Positions 1 through 10,760 are shown, counted from the first letter of the stretch. The stretch: 57,281 bases of DNA from Scedosporium boydii (GCA_002221725.1 NJFT01000248.1:1-57281); one strand, 5' to 3'. The notes: generated by a model from the letters alone, not told the origin. Numbers and translations: made by a program.

Positions 1-1839
1 ATGGGGCTGCCGGGGTTGGTCCTTAGAATGACTTCTTCCTCTCTGCCGTGACCCCGGGCTTGGTCCGTTGGAGCAGCAGAGACTCGGGAGAAGGAATGCC
101 TTGGTCGAGACTGGTGGGTGCATCTTCCCGAGCATGCCTCGCCCCCAGGAATCAGTTGCTAGAGCCAAGTCGATTCGCATGACAGCGCAGACTGGAATAG
201 GCTTTGTCGAGGGCACCGAACTTACGCACAAGCTGTGTCGCTAAGGCAGATTGCCCACCAGGGCTGGCGGGCTCAGATTGGAGACCTCGGGCTCTGGGTA
301 CGTCAAGATGCCAATGCCGCCCTCATGCAGCCAGTAGTCAGGACGAGAGGGGGTGTGGCCCTCCGCGAGACCTTCGGCTATGGCTTTGGCTTTGGCTACA
401 CCAACGTGGCTGAGGAATTGATACTCGTCCCCCCAAGTTGCTCGTATGGTTTGGCTGGCCTCGGGCGACGTCGGTCTGGTTCCGTTCTTCCAGAAAAGTA
501 TACGTTGACCGTGGGCAGGTACAGAGTAAGAAGAAGCGCATCCCAAACTACTAACACCCTAGATCAGCAGACGGATGGTGATACACATTACCGACCACTA
601 CAGATACTAAGTTGAGTGCGCGAAGCTACCTTCACCATCTCAATTTAGCGATGTGCCATCAAAAAGACCGACGCCGAATCTGAGTCTATAAAAGGGTCCT
701 ACAAAGGACATTCCATCCGGTACCGTGGAAGATATTTCCCAAAAGCCTCCCCCAGTGGTCCGTAGAGGATGCGCGACCGGGCATTGATGGAAATTCAGAG
801 TCTACGGCGACAGCCCAATATGAAAGATTACGCCGGGAGCATGGATGAGACGGTGCACGCAGTTTCGGGGCTGGAAAGGTAACTGGGCCACAGCTTTGGA
901 ATGCCAGTCTACGCAGAGGCACCGAACAGCCGGCCGAAAGCTAAAGACGGGGTGATGGATAGCAGATGTTACCTATCTCCGAACTTAGGCCAATCCCAAG
1001 CCTCTGCTGCTCGTCGCAAACATTCATCGTGAAGACTTTCTTCTTTCGCGCTGGAGCTATTCCGCTCCTCTCCTGCTCTCCAGGATGTTGGCTCAATGAA
1101 ATGAGTTTGATAGTTTCTTCTTGATACAAGTCTAGGACATCAAGTGTCGTCGCCTCCCATTCCCATTCCCCTTCCCTTACTTTAAGCTTCTCCAGACCAA
1201 ATACAATTCAGCTTCTCCGGGCGATTTTCACAACTTAGTCTCAAGTTTATCTCCACCAAGAGAAAAAAAAAAATAAAAATAAAAAGAAAGAAACCAACGT
1301 GTATCCGAAAGCCACAACTCCAAGACGAGTGAATATGGGGTTCAGTGGCTGTTTTGTTTGTTCAAGCCATTTGCCAATGTGGCCAGATGTAATGAGTGGC
1401 GCGACGTATTTCTCGCATTCGAAGAGTCCATGCCACGCAATCGTCCGAGTTGGACTGGCGAAGGCATGATGCGATTCGGCATCTCCCGAAACCACAAGAC
1501 TGCCGCTGTACTTCGTAACATGAGCTTTCCTTGGGAAGTGCTAGGCTCAGAAAGCTCACTTGGAAGAGGGAACCAATCATCTGGACCACTTCGTGGAATC
1601 TTCTCTTTGATTTGACGTGGGAGTCGGCGTCATCATTCTTTTTCGATTATCGATCATCTTGATCCTTTGGTTACTTTTAAGGTTATTACCGCCGTGAGGT
1701 GACGATTACCGTTCTTCTTCACTTGAAAGTTTTCCTTTTGCAAACGCTCTCATCGAGAACAGGTTTGCGACGAAAATTAGAGTTAAGGTTGTCTCTGCAC
1801 AACGCAAACTACATCAATATTCAATTTCAAAGAAACAAA
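1..1839. other. Left-edge region with no confident gene
   Basis: I see no complete gene here. The stretch holds a coding-like open frame on the minus strand (241-546, listed separately), a TATAAAA at 687-693 with no convincing gene behind it, one copy of TACTTCGTA (1509-1517) and an A-rich tract near 1261-1290. The last few hundred bases probably include the promoter and leader of the octapeptide-repeat gene that starts at 1840. Confidence 0.5.
241..546 (-). other. Coding-like open frame, possible terminal exon or gene relic
   Basis: A minus-strand frame of about 100 codons ends in TAG at 241-243. Its downstream part reads like real protein, with segments such as GDEYQFLSHVG and LTYPEPEVSNL, no low complexity and mostly C or G in third positions. 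I found no convincing upstream exon and do not recognise a family. The plus-strand frame sharing the same codon boundaries (235-615) is also open, which is common opposite a coding strand. It could be the last exon of an unrecognised gene, a relic, or chance. Confidence 0.22.
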
Positions 1840-2298
1840 ATGCCTTCTTCCAAAGGCGATCACGGGGACGCTCACGCCTCATCTCCATCCACCGAGCCTC
1901 CCCCATCCTACGAACAATCCACTTCACATCACCAGCCTCCACCACCTTCAGCCTCACAAACAGCAGCGCCCTCCTCAGCCGCGCAAGGCCAGACACATGC
2001 GGGGATAGACACGACGGGGTACCAACGCCAGGAATGCATGAAGTGGTGGGAGGACGAGGAGCGGTTGCGCGAGCTGGACGACAAGCCCGGTTGCTGCTGT
2101 AGCTCGTCGGGGGGATGCTGCTTCAGCTCGTACGGCGGGGCTTGCTTTTCGAATCGTGGCGGGTTCTTGTGCTCTGACAATGGAGGCGTGGTGTGTGCGA
2201 ATCATGGGGGCGTGTGTTTTGCGGATCATGGAGGGGTTTGCTTTTCGGATAATGGGGGGGTTTGTTGTGTGAATGGGAGGGCGAATAGACCTGGATGA
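1840..2298 (+). CDS. Cysteine/glycine octapeptide-repeat protein with PPxY motif
   Basis: A single-exon frame of 152 aa; the start at 1840 is chosen for its CAAAATG context, although the frame is open further upstream. Residues 1-60 are Pro/Ser/Gln-rich and hydrophilic and contain PPSY (21-24), a PPxY site of the type bound by WW domains such as those of Rsp5/Nedd4 ligases. A short charged patch (66-84, KWWEDEERLRELDD) follows. Residues 85-148 are eight octads ending mostly in Gly-Gly, with Cys at position 2 or 3 (for example VCFSDNGG, VCFADHGG, ACFSNRGG). There are 13 cysteines in all, no signal peptide and no membrane segment, so a cytosolic or peripheral protein is likely. I do not recognise a named family. 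Metal binding, palmitoylation-based membrane attachment or disulfide packing are only possibilities. Confidence 0.7.
   Translation: MPSSKGDHGDAHASSPSTEPPPSYEQSTSHHQPPPPSASQTAAPSSAAQGQTHAGIDTTGYQRQECMKWWEDEERLRELDDKPGCCCSSSGGCCFSSYGGACFSNRGGFLCSDNGGVVCANHGGVCFADHGGVCFSDNGGVCCVNGRANRPG
2092..2283 (+). repeat. Eight degenerate 24-bp units encoding the Cys-Gly octads
   Basis: The 192 bp encode residues 85-148 of the repeat protein as eight in-frame 24-bp units. The later units (from about 2164) are more alike than the first two, which suggests stepwise tandem expansion of the 3' part of the gene. Confidence 0.8.
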
Positions 2299-3618
2299 AG
2301 GGAGGAAAGATGGGAGATGGGAGTGAGGTGAAGGCTGGGTGTGTTTGTGGATGGGGGCTTGACGAAGTCTGGTGAAGCCCTCGCGACGTTGATGATGACG
2401 ATGACGACGACGACGACAACGATGATATCCCGACGAAAGAGAGCTGGAGACTCAAGATTCAAGACTCGAGACTCGGCGGCTCTCATTTCCTTCGAGCGTG
2501 CTACGGAAATGAATTATCTGTTTTTTTGCTTTTGGTTATGTTATTTTTGCTTTTATTTTATTTATTTAATATTTCCTTCTTTTCTTCTCTCATCATTTGT
2601 CGTAGCAATGGCTTTTCTCATGAGCTACCCTTGTGCCGAATGATCTGGTTTGATGCATCAAGATGAAATCCCAAAGCTTTGCTGTCTGCCTTGGCCAGCC
2701 CCAAAGCTGAAGAGAGAGCCTCTGCCTGCATCCCGACTCGTGCACTCCTGCATTCGTCCAACATCACGTCCTCATGCCCCTTGCTTCCCTCAGGTTGTTG
2801 CACGAATCCGCCTCGCCGTCCCCGTCGCATGCATCAACCACATCCCGAACTCGGTAGTTCTCGAGCTTTGACTGCCTTTCGCCTCGAGTCGAGTCAACAA
2901 CAATAATGCAATTTAATGCTCCGTACTTTGCTTGCTTCTGGAACCACCAGACCGGAACAAGGCCAGAATAATGCACACGACACACAATGGCACCCTACTC
3001 CATACTTCCCTACTTCGTATTAGTTCGCGGGTCTGATCTCTTCTCATTTCATTTCATTTCGCGGCACCAGCCTCGATCCTTTTCATTATTCCCCACAACA
3101 CCAACGCAAGCTAACGGGGCCGGGGTGCTTCGTCCAATCTTTTGACTCTGTCCGCGTTTCTTGGGATTAGACGAGCGAATGGCAGCTGGCCGAATGCTTT
3201 TCCATCTCGGGATGTTGCTATTCCTGGAGATGCTTTGCTTTTGCCATGCCACCTGGTAGTTTACGAGGCGAGATTTCTTGGCTCCCCTGGCAATTTTTTT
3301 TGTTGGTTGTCATAGCATGAAGCAAATACGAAGAAATATTAGTCTCCAGTTTTAATATCGAGCAAGCAAAATAATATTCTCCTGACTTTTCTCTCATCAC
3401 TGGAACTCAGGAGTGAACGAATTGATGTAATGACGGACGAACACTTTCACTTTCCCGCGTAGAAACACCAGACACCCGCATCCCGAGATATCAAGACAAA
3501 AGGAAGAATAAATAGACCGGCGAACCACGAAAGGAGGTCTCACACCACCCGAAACACCCCGAGTCCAAGACATATATCCCAAGAAAAAAAAAAAGAACCA
3601 ACCCGACGATCATCGAAA
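2299..3618. other. Intergenic region between octad protein and CFEM gene
   Basis: No gene seen. It contains a GAT/GAC trinucleotide tract at 2391-2427, a T-rich stretch at about 2518-2590 that may be a 3' end signal, a copy of TACTTCGTA at 3011, and the A-rich leader of the CFEM gene just before 3619. Confidence 0.5.
2391..2427. repeat. GAT/GAC trinucleotide microsatellite
   Basis: An imperfect run of GAT and GAC triplets about 37 bp long, in the probable 3' untranslated region of the octad-repeat gene. Confidence 0.75.
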
Positions 3619-4271
3619 ATGCGCCTCCCCACAACCATCCCCCTCCTCCTCGCCCTCGCGACAGCCATCAGCGCCGCCTCCACCGCCGAATCCATCGCCG
3701 ATCAGCTCCCCGCCTGCGCCAAAACATGCCTCGCCCAGGTAGCCTCGACGGCGGGCTGCGATTCCGCCGACTACGAGTGTCAGTGTAACAAGGTTCCCGA
3801 TTTGGATGGAGCGGCGGCGGATTGTTTCGCCGCGGGATGTGACTCGAGCGAGATCGGGAGTGAGTACCTGTTCTTTTTTTTCCTAACGGTTCTTTTTTCC
3901 CTTTTTTTCCTTTTCTTTTCCTGAATACGATGCCTCGGGGCTTTATCTGCCTTGCGGTGGAGACAGAGAGCAGGAGAGCGGAGAATAAAAAAGAAAGCTA
4001 ACCGAGTATGGCGCTCGCAGTGGTTACCGTCATCGCCGCTTCCATCTGCGAAGCCGTCCGCCGCACAAGCGTAGCCACGAGGACGGCGCCCCTTCAGCCT
4101 GCTGGCGCTACTACCACCCCTCCCTCGGGTAACGATAAGCACGAGACGGAACAACAGGCGGGGACGGTGACGACGGGGCAGAATGCAGAGAAAGAAAATG
4201 GGGCGGCGGCCGGGGTGGCGGGTCTGACTTGGGTTGGGGGTGTTGCTGTTTTGGCGGCTGTAGTTTTCTAA
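3619..4271 (+). CDS. CFEM-domain GPI-type cell-surface protein
   Basis: Spliced model join(3619..3859, 4021..4271), 163 aa, one 161-nt intron (GTGAGT...GCAG). Residues 1-19 form a signal peptide (LPTTIPLLLALATAISA). Cysteines at 33, 37, 47, 54, 56, 69, 74 and 90 give the eight-Cys CFEM pattern, starting PACAKTC and continuing with YECQC. The last C-x15-C spacing only arises with this splice choice, which supports it. A low-complexity Thr/Gly/Glu-rich stretch follows, and the protein ends in a hydrophobic tail (WVGGVAVLAAVVF) typical of GPI attachment. CFEM proteins act at the fungal wall or plasma membrane, some in haem/iron capture and some as effectors; the specific role here is not visible. 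The usual ligand Asp of haem-binding CFEMs may be D48 or D51, which I could not settle. Confidence 0.88.
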
Positions 4272-4743
4272 AGTGAGACCTGATAAAGGCGGGGACGAAG
4301 AGACAAATGTTGGAAACGGGGGGAGAGATGTGACGAGATGGAGAGGAGGTGGGGAGAGAAGGAACACACACACACACTGCCGCGCAGAGGCATCTCTTTT
4401 GTTGATTGAAGACTTCAGCTGAGAAGATGGCGTCCGGGAGACCTGCCCCTTTTCACCGAACTTGGCTGGGATAGAAAAAAAAAAAGAGAAGAAGGAACGA
4501 CACCGACGTCCACTGTATCTGCGATACTGCTCGGACAATAATGTTTGATAGATTTACATACCTGCATACCATAGATGGATCATATATAGCATAGCATTGC
4601 GTGAGCGGACGAGATATCGCAAAAAAAAAAAGAAAAGGGAATTGTGCATATTCTTCGTCTTCATTCGTCAACTGGAGTCGTCTTTGAGTTGAGATGCCCC
4701 TCGCATCTTCCCACTGAAATCCTCCGCAAGTTCACTTTAGATA
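4272..4743. other. Convergent 3' region between CFEM and membrane-protein genes
   Basis: No gene seen. The two flanking genes end towards each other here, so this should hold both 3' untranslated regions. A short AC run (4367-4377) and an A-rich run (4621-4637) are the only landmarks. Confidence 0.5.
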
Positions 4744-6825
4744 TCAAGCAAAAAACTCCCTTGCCACCACCACCACCGCACAAACACACAACCCCCCGAC
4801 GAGAAACATATCCCTCATCTCAAGAGCCATATACAACTTATTCGAAAACCTCGTAACATACGCCGTCCCCATCGCAAGCGAGACGCCGCTCACGAGCAAC
4901 CCCACACGACCACGCTCCACCGCCGCCTGAATAGCCACGGAAACCAGTGCTCCGACCGAGACGAAGGTGTGCACGAGAGAGAGGACATGCAAGGGAAGTA
5001 CGTGGGCTTTCGAGCGTAAAGTGCGCATTAAGCACGCCGTGTGCGAAGGAGGCGCAAGAGAGGGTAACAGTAGCTTGCCGTACGCCATCGCGAAGGACGC
5101 AAGCGTCGCAGCTTCGGAGAAGAAGTGTTCCAGGCCGGCGAGGACCCAAGCAATGTACAGCATCTGCGCCACATCTAGGGCAGGGCGCGAAAACCTCTGT
5201 GCGGCCCTGCCGGTAGCATCGGGACCACCGTACGTGTTGTTGTTGTTGCTTCGTATCGTAAACTCCGCGTCTTGCACCAGAATCAAAAGCGAGACATACC
5301 CGACGACGAGATCAAACACGTAATTTTGAACAACGACCCACGCGGCCCCTTTCCAAGCAATGTTCGAAAGCGCCTCGTCGACGAAATAAGCGGGATTTCG
5401 AGCCGCGAGCTTCAGGTCCGACAGCGGCGTGTGCCGGAGCGGTTGCCCGAGGCGCGGGAGGAGCATGCGTCGGATATGGTGCGTGAGGATGCCGAGGAGG
5501 GAGATGAAGAGAGCGTGTGCGGGGCCGCGGCGGAGGAGGGAGGTTTTCGCTTTGGGCCAGAGGTCGGTTGGGATGGGGCGTTGGTTTAGGGAGGAGAGGG
5601 CGGTGATGAGGATGAGGATGGGGGTTGAAGAGGTTTGGGGGCGGATGTGGATGACGAGGAATGAGAGGAACGTATTGAGGGGTTCGTGTCGTCGGTGGAG
5701 GTGGGTGAGGAATGCGACGAAAGAGGATGAGTTTCTGAGGGTCGCGGGGTCACTCTGGATGAGTGCTGGTGTTAAGTTCTTCTCTCCGACGAGATATCCT
5801 AAGATCACTCCGGCGACTAACGCGGCGTAGTACCGGCCCGTCGACACACGGAGTGGGTAGGACGTGGTCCAGATACGCCAGGATTTGGTCCAGCCGACTT
5901 CCTTGACGGGTGGTTGCTTTGACACCTCGCAACGCTGTATATTAGGGATGTCCTTGCCATCACGCTTCCCTCTCTTCCCTGGTCTCCGACACGGTTCGTC
6001 GCCCATGGCAGAAGCGGACATGGCAACAACCTCCGCCGAGTCTAGATCGGAGAGGGTGAAAGGATAGGCCGCCAAATCCTCGCTCCAGCCGACGAGTTGA
6101 TTGATTCTCCGTGCCACTGCGGCGTCAAGTCCCGCTCCCCGATCCGAATCTAAACCGTCGCCGATCTCCGGGTGTGTTCTGATCGTCGTCCCAATCGTCG
6201 TAGCCAGCACACGCAAGGCCTTGGCAAGTTCCGCAGCCAACAACACGACCTCCCTGTCGTGCGGGTCCAAATATCTCGACACTTCTCGTATCCTCCTTGC
6301 ATCTAGATCCTCCTCCATTCCCATCCGATCATGAGGAAGAGAAGTAACCGTTGTCGTGTTCAACTTCCTCCGCCTCAACCCTGACCTCGCTGCTCCTTCA
6401 AGCCCTCTTCTCCTCCGCACAACGTCTTTAACCCTCCCCAAACCCTCACCGACGCCATCAACCTTCCCCACCCTCGCCAGCAACACAACGACCCTATCCA
6501 CCTCCCGCACACACCGCATCTTCCCCGCCGACCAATCATTTCTCAACCGTCCCAAGAAGTCCAATGCACCCTCACAAACCCTGCGTATCGCCATCTCACC
6601 CTCCACTCCCACCGCCCCGACGCCGCCCCTCCCCACGTATCCCAGCAAGTCCGCCGCTGCTGCTGCCCCGCCCATCGTCTCATCCGCCTCCGTCTTCGGT
6701 CCGGACCACCACCCGGCATATTCCGCGCTGTCGGGTTTCTGAATGACGGCGCATTCCAATTCGTCGGATTTCATTTCGAAGATGTGCGTCCGCGGCTGGA
6801 AAGTAATGGCTGAAATCCCTTTCAT
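4744..6825 (-). CDS. Unrecognised multi-pass membrane protein
   Basis: 693 aa from the first in-frame ATG at 6825; the open frame runs upstream to about 7053 without another ATG, so an extra 5' exon is possible. The N-terminal half is soluble, charged and helical, including an Arg-rich stretch (VVRRRRG) and a segment with many Asp/Arg pairs. The C-terminal half has about six or seven hydrophobic segments (for example AALVAGVILGYLVG, DLVVGYVSLLILV, HTFVSVGALVSVAIQAAV, GGLCVCAVVVVA). It ends REFFA with no ER-retrieval motif. A possible cryptic intron with acceptor ATACAG near residue 300 cannot be excluded, but the frame stays open through it. I do not recognise the family and infer only an integral membrane protein, perhaps of an internal membrane given the absence of a signal peptide. 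Confidence 0.7.
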   Translation of the reverse strand: MKGISAITFQPRTHIFEMKSDELECAVIQKPDSAEYAGWWSGPKTEADETMGGAAAAADLLGYVGRGGVGAVGVEGEMAIRRVCEGALDFLGRLRNDWSAGKMRCVREVDRVVVLLARVGKVDGVGEGLGRVKDVVRRRRGLEGAARSGLRRRKLNTTTVTSLPHDRMGMEEDLDARRIREVSRYLDPHDREVVLLAAELAKALRVLATTIGTTIRTHPEIGDGLDSDRGAGLDAAVARRINQLVGWSEDLAAYPFTLSDLDSAEVVAMSASAMGDEPCRRPGKRGKRDGKDIPNIQRCEVSKQPPVKEVGWTKSWRIWTTSYPLRVSTGRYYAALVAGVILGYLVGEKNLTPALIQSDPATLRNSSSFVAFLTHLHRRHEPLNTFLSFLVIHIRPQTSSTPILILITALSSLNQRPIPTDLWPKAKTSLLRRGPAHALFISLLGILTHHIRRMLLPRLGQPLRHTPLSDLKLAARNPAYFVDEALSNIAWKGAAWVVVQNYVFDLVVGYVSLLILVQDAEFTIRSNNNNTYGGPDATGRAAQRFSRPALDVAQMLYIAWVLAGLEHFFSEAATLASFAMAYGKLLLPSLAPPSHTACLMRTLRSKAHVLPLHVLSLVHTFVSVGALVSVAIQAAVERGRVGLLVSGVSLAMGTAYVTRFSNKLYMALEMRDMFLVGGLCVCAVVVVAREFFA

Positions 6826-7783
6826 CTCCGCCTCTGTTCGAAATATCGCGCTTTCTTCGTCGGCCTTGTTTTTCTCAAGACTCTTCTTCCGTTTCTGCGC
6901 CTCGCTATCGCCTACCCATTTTCCTTCTTCTTTTCCTTCTTCTTTTTGCAACAAGCGTAGGACGAATTCGACAAACGGACGTCTCACATTTCCAAAAGTA
7001 TGAAGAAAGAAATAAAAGGGAAGAAAAGTTCGGTCCGGGTCAAATGGGCTCAACAGCGGCTGATAACCGTCCGTCCGTGGACATATCAGATCAGTGGAAA
7101 TATATCAAGGCATCAATTAATTGATCGATTGATGAAGGTAATGAATATAATGACTATGGGCAAACATGGGTGCAAGACAAAGAAATAAATTAACTTGCCG
7201 TTCCATGGAACCACGAATCCCCAATTCTGCCAAATAACTTCCTCGTTTACACCAATTGATCTCTTACCAAGAGGGCCATCATCATGATACCTCCGCAATT
7301 AATGCCATCATGGCTTAAGATAGCGCACACCGATTGCCATCGTAAGATTCAGAATCAAAATTTTATTCTATTTTTTTTATTATTATTCCTATTGCTTTTT
7401 CTTCAAGTTATGTTTGTTCTTGCATCCTGTTTGTCTGCTGCCTGCTTGATTGTCAAGCCAGTCTCGAGTTCTGTTGTACATGTGCCTTGGTAAAGGGGGA
7501 AAACATCCAATCCATCTCCTCAGTCCCAACCTTGTCCTGATGTTGAAATTTCCAATCCCGTGTAAACCAAACCCGATAAGGACTCCTAAAAAATACAGTT
7601 CCGGACTATACGTTGCCGGTCGACCTCAAATGATGAAATACAAACTTTTTGTTCCCTTATTTCTTCTTTTCTTGTGATCCCCTTGGTGGTACAAGTTCGT
7701 TCTCCAAAACGGCGTCCCTTCGATCCGACAAGCAGTCGGCAGCCCTTCTAACACAGAGGTTTCTCTTCCGCAACAATGCAAGT
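6826..7783. other. Intergenic region between two minus-strand genes
   Basis: No gene seen. It should hold the leader of the membrane protein and the 3' region of the centrosomin-motif gene. A nested palindrome of CATCAAT/ATTGATG lies at 7111-7134, and a T-rich tract at about 7363-7402. Confidence 0.5.
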
Positions 7784-10760
7784 TTAGCCTCTTGTGCGTT
7801 GGCTGGTGTTCCTGCCGAATGCCGGTAACCACTTCCGTCGCGTCGCCGCATCTCCATTCGCAGCGCTCTTAGACGTTGGGGTCCCCGCCCCGCTCGTCGT
7901 ACCGTCCTCCGCTGCGACCATCGCACCGCCGCCAAGAGATACGCCGCCATCATGCCGATCCTCATCATCCACCGCGATCCCACCCTTGCTAAGAGCCCGG
8001 TTTCGCATAATCGGCGGCGGCGTTGCACCCAATCGTTCGTCATCTGCAGCGCTGCTTCGGTGGATCCATGATGGGATGCCAATGCCCGCCGTCTTGGGTA
8101 CCGACGTACTGGCCGCCGCCGCGAATGTCGCCTCTGTCGCACTCGCTGGCGCGCTTTCCGTACCTCCCGATGATCCGATCGACCTCCGGAAGAACCTGTT
8201 GAACCCACGATTGCGGTTTTGCTGTCCTGTAATCGGTGGATAGTGACTATCCTTGCGCGCGTCTTGCTTTCCGTCTGCCGTCTGACCATCTTGCTGTTGC
8301 TGTTGCTCCTGCTGTGATATGGCCTGGGACACCGTAGAAGTGGCTGTGAAACCGTCGCTATTTCTCCTAGCATGGCCTCGCTTTCGTGAGCCCGTCTTTC
8401 GGCCCCAGCAGCGCCCTGATGCCTCGGTCCTACTCATAGCTTCAACCATGGCTTGAGCAGACGTAGATCCGGTTTGCGCATGAAGACTTGATCGTCGGTT
8501 GGGTGGCGGTGGTGGTCCACTAGCGCCGAAAAGAGCCGTCTGAACCGGTATCAAGTCGTCCAAGCCGCCATCGTTCAGGTGGACTCCTCCCGACGTAGAA
8601 AGCTTTGAATACGTGCTGCTAAACATGTCTTCCGGAGACCATGGGTTTGTCATGCCCGTTGTCGTCCTTGTTGGGAATCCGAATAGATCCGGAGATGCTC
8701 GTCCAGGGCCGTTAGCGTACGACTTGCTCGGTTTCCAACTATCCTTCACCCAAATGTCGAAGCTTGATGCCATCGAATTCGCGTCCGATTCATTATCGCT
8801 GTCGCTGTCCCACCCATTGTCCTTCCTATGCGATGTCGTGGTCTCGTCGGCCGAACGCGGGCGTTGAATGATGGGTGGGCGATTGTCGAAATAGCTGCTA
8901 CCCGGCGCGCCTTTCCGGCTGTTGAATGCAGTCATAGACGGCGGTTGAGAAACCGCAACATTGATAGGTACAACTGTCGTTGGTCGATCCGGCCGAGCTT
9001 CTACGCTAGGAGCTGATGTCGTCTCTGAAAGTGTGAGGTAACTCTGCTGGTGGGTGAGGCTGGGTTGCCGGGAGAGGCTATCGGCCGAGTTCTTGTACCG
9101 GCGAAGCGTTGTAGTAGATATGGTATCAGGAGTCGGTGGGAGATTATGGTCTCGTAGAAGCCGCCCCGCCGGTCCATCCGTCATCACCCTGCGGAGCGCC
9201 TCTCGTTTCTCTTCCTTCGTTCTTCGCTGGGATATGGTCCTAGATACCGGAGGCGGTGCCGGGGCGCTTCTTTGGTGCTCGTGCTCCCTTTCATGCCCTG
9301 ATTGTCGGGAACCGGTCGTCTTGAGAGAGTGTGTGCGGTCCATCTGCTCTAGTCTCTGGAGTGGCGAGGCCTGGTCGACAATATCCGTAAGGGATTGGAA
9401 ATGACCGGCACCCGTCGCCTGCGTGATCGAGTTAGACCTCAGCTGCCGCGACGGCGTGCCTACACGGTTGCGGGATTGCCGGTCACGGGTGGGAGGACCT
9501 GTCTTGGGCCGGTTCAGTGATGCGCCTTCCGCGGCACGGGCGTCTGGCGAAGGTTTCGCGTCAAAGTGCGTGGCTGCCACCGTGTCGCAATCCTGGCCAT
9601 TGTTCTTGCCGTAGATACTCAAGAACGAGCTCTCACTCAAGACGCTTAAACTAGGGCTGGCTAAGCGGTTGAGACGGTCGTTATCCAAATCCGAGGGTGT
9701 CTCGCCGGGCCTAGGCAGACTTAGTACACTACCTCGCGCCCCCAGGTATACGTTGCGGAGATTTTCCGTCGTCTCGCTATGTTCGGAGAGGAAACTAGGC
9801 ATCCTCTGAAGCATTGTAAAGTCCTCGGAGGATTGGGCCATGTGGCCGGATGAGGGCTTGGGAGTTGTACTCCTTGCGTTCAAGTCTAGGCCATCGGCCA
9901 TTCTGCCGTAAATCGTCTGAGACTCGATATGTCGGACCATCTCACGCTCCTTCAGCAGCGTCTCGACTTGGGCCTCCAGCAACACAATCATGGCAACAGC
10001 TTCTTCGACTGCCCTGTCCCGCTTTTCTAGCTCCTCGACCAACCTATCATTCATCTCCTCCACCTGCGACTTGTCCGCCAGGAGGGTTTCGATCCGGTCC
10101 TCGAGTGCCGTCTGGCGCTCACGTCGATGGTAGAGCTCCAGCTTGAGGTCGAAGTTCTGCTTGTGAAGAGTAGATACCGTCTGTTATGGCTTTTGTTAGT
10201 ATAACCTGGTTACCCACAGTGAGTAACACGGACTGTGCTCCACATACCTGCTCCATCTCCTTCAGTCCCATGCCCTTCTTCTTCGTTGCCGGATCGGCTC
10301 CGCCACTGGATTGAGGTCGATGGGTGTCAGAGACATCTTTGCGAATGGGCGAGCTCTGAACAGCCCGGTATTCCAACGCGTTTCTGGGATCGTTTGACAT
10401 CCTCCCCGAGGATATCGATTTATTATCCAACTCGACTTTCCGCTCCTTAAGAAGTTTCTCTTGCAGGTAACTAGACACTGGGCTCTGGCGAGCATCATAG
10501 CCGCCTTCCCGCATGAGTTGGGAGGAGAGGTGGCTTGGAGGTGGTTTCCGTGGGCCAGTGCTGAGGCCGGGCCTTTGGGATGCAAGGGTAGCGCTTGAAA
10601 GTTTGGGTGATGACGTCGTAAAAGATGAGTTGGTCGTGCTGTGTGAAGTTGCCCGCGTGCTGGCTGTGCTGTTGGAGGATCTGGAAGGAGCGCGAGATTG
10701 TTGGGAGATGAAGGAGCGATCCCGGGTGGGATGCACCAAGCTATGAGTAGAGCTGTCCAT
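7784..10760 (-). CDS. Centrosomin N-terminal motif (Cnn_1N-like) coiled-coil protein
   Basis: Two exons, complement join(7784..10180, 10248..10760), 969 aa. The 67-nt intron (GTATGT...AACAG) interrupts the conserved motif: splicing joins GLKEMEQ to TVSTLHKQNFDLKLELYHRR, the hallmark of the Cnn motif that recruits gamma-tubulin complexes or organises microtubules in animal centrosomin and fungal Mto1/Pcp1/ApsB-type proteins. The first ~160 residues are Ser/Thr-rich and disordered. A coiled coil of about 85 residues follows the motif (roughly 172-255). The remaining ~700 residues are Ser/Pro/Thr-rich with a poly-Gln run. A role at spindle pole bodies or septal microtubule-organising centres is inferred from the motif. 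It is shorter than ApsB-type proteins, so the orthologue is uncertain. Start chosen at GCCATGG. Confidence 0.85.

Noticed and set aside
235..615. 126-residue plus-strand frame near the left edge
   Set aside because: It mirrors the codon boundaries of the more protein-like minus-strand frame; neither is certain, and this one has poorer composition.
687..693. TATAAAA box
   Set aside because: No gene downstream can be supported, and a 7-mer of this kind occurs by chance.
3780..4538. 252-residue minus-strand frame across the CFEM gene
   Set aside because: It lies opposite a spliced gene with a diagnostic eight-Cys domain, and its translation is low-complexity Arg/Ser/Pro.
7657..8373. 238-residue minus-strand frame overlapping the centrosomin-motif gene
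   Set aside because: Same strand but shifted frame, Arg-rich composition typical of an alternative frame of the real gene.
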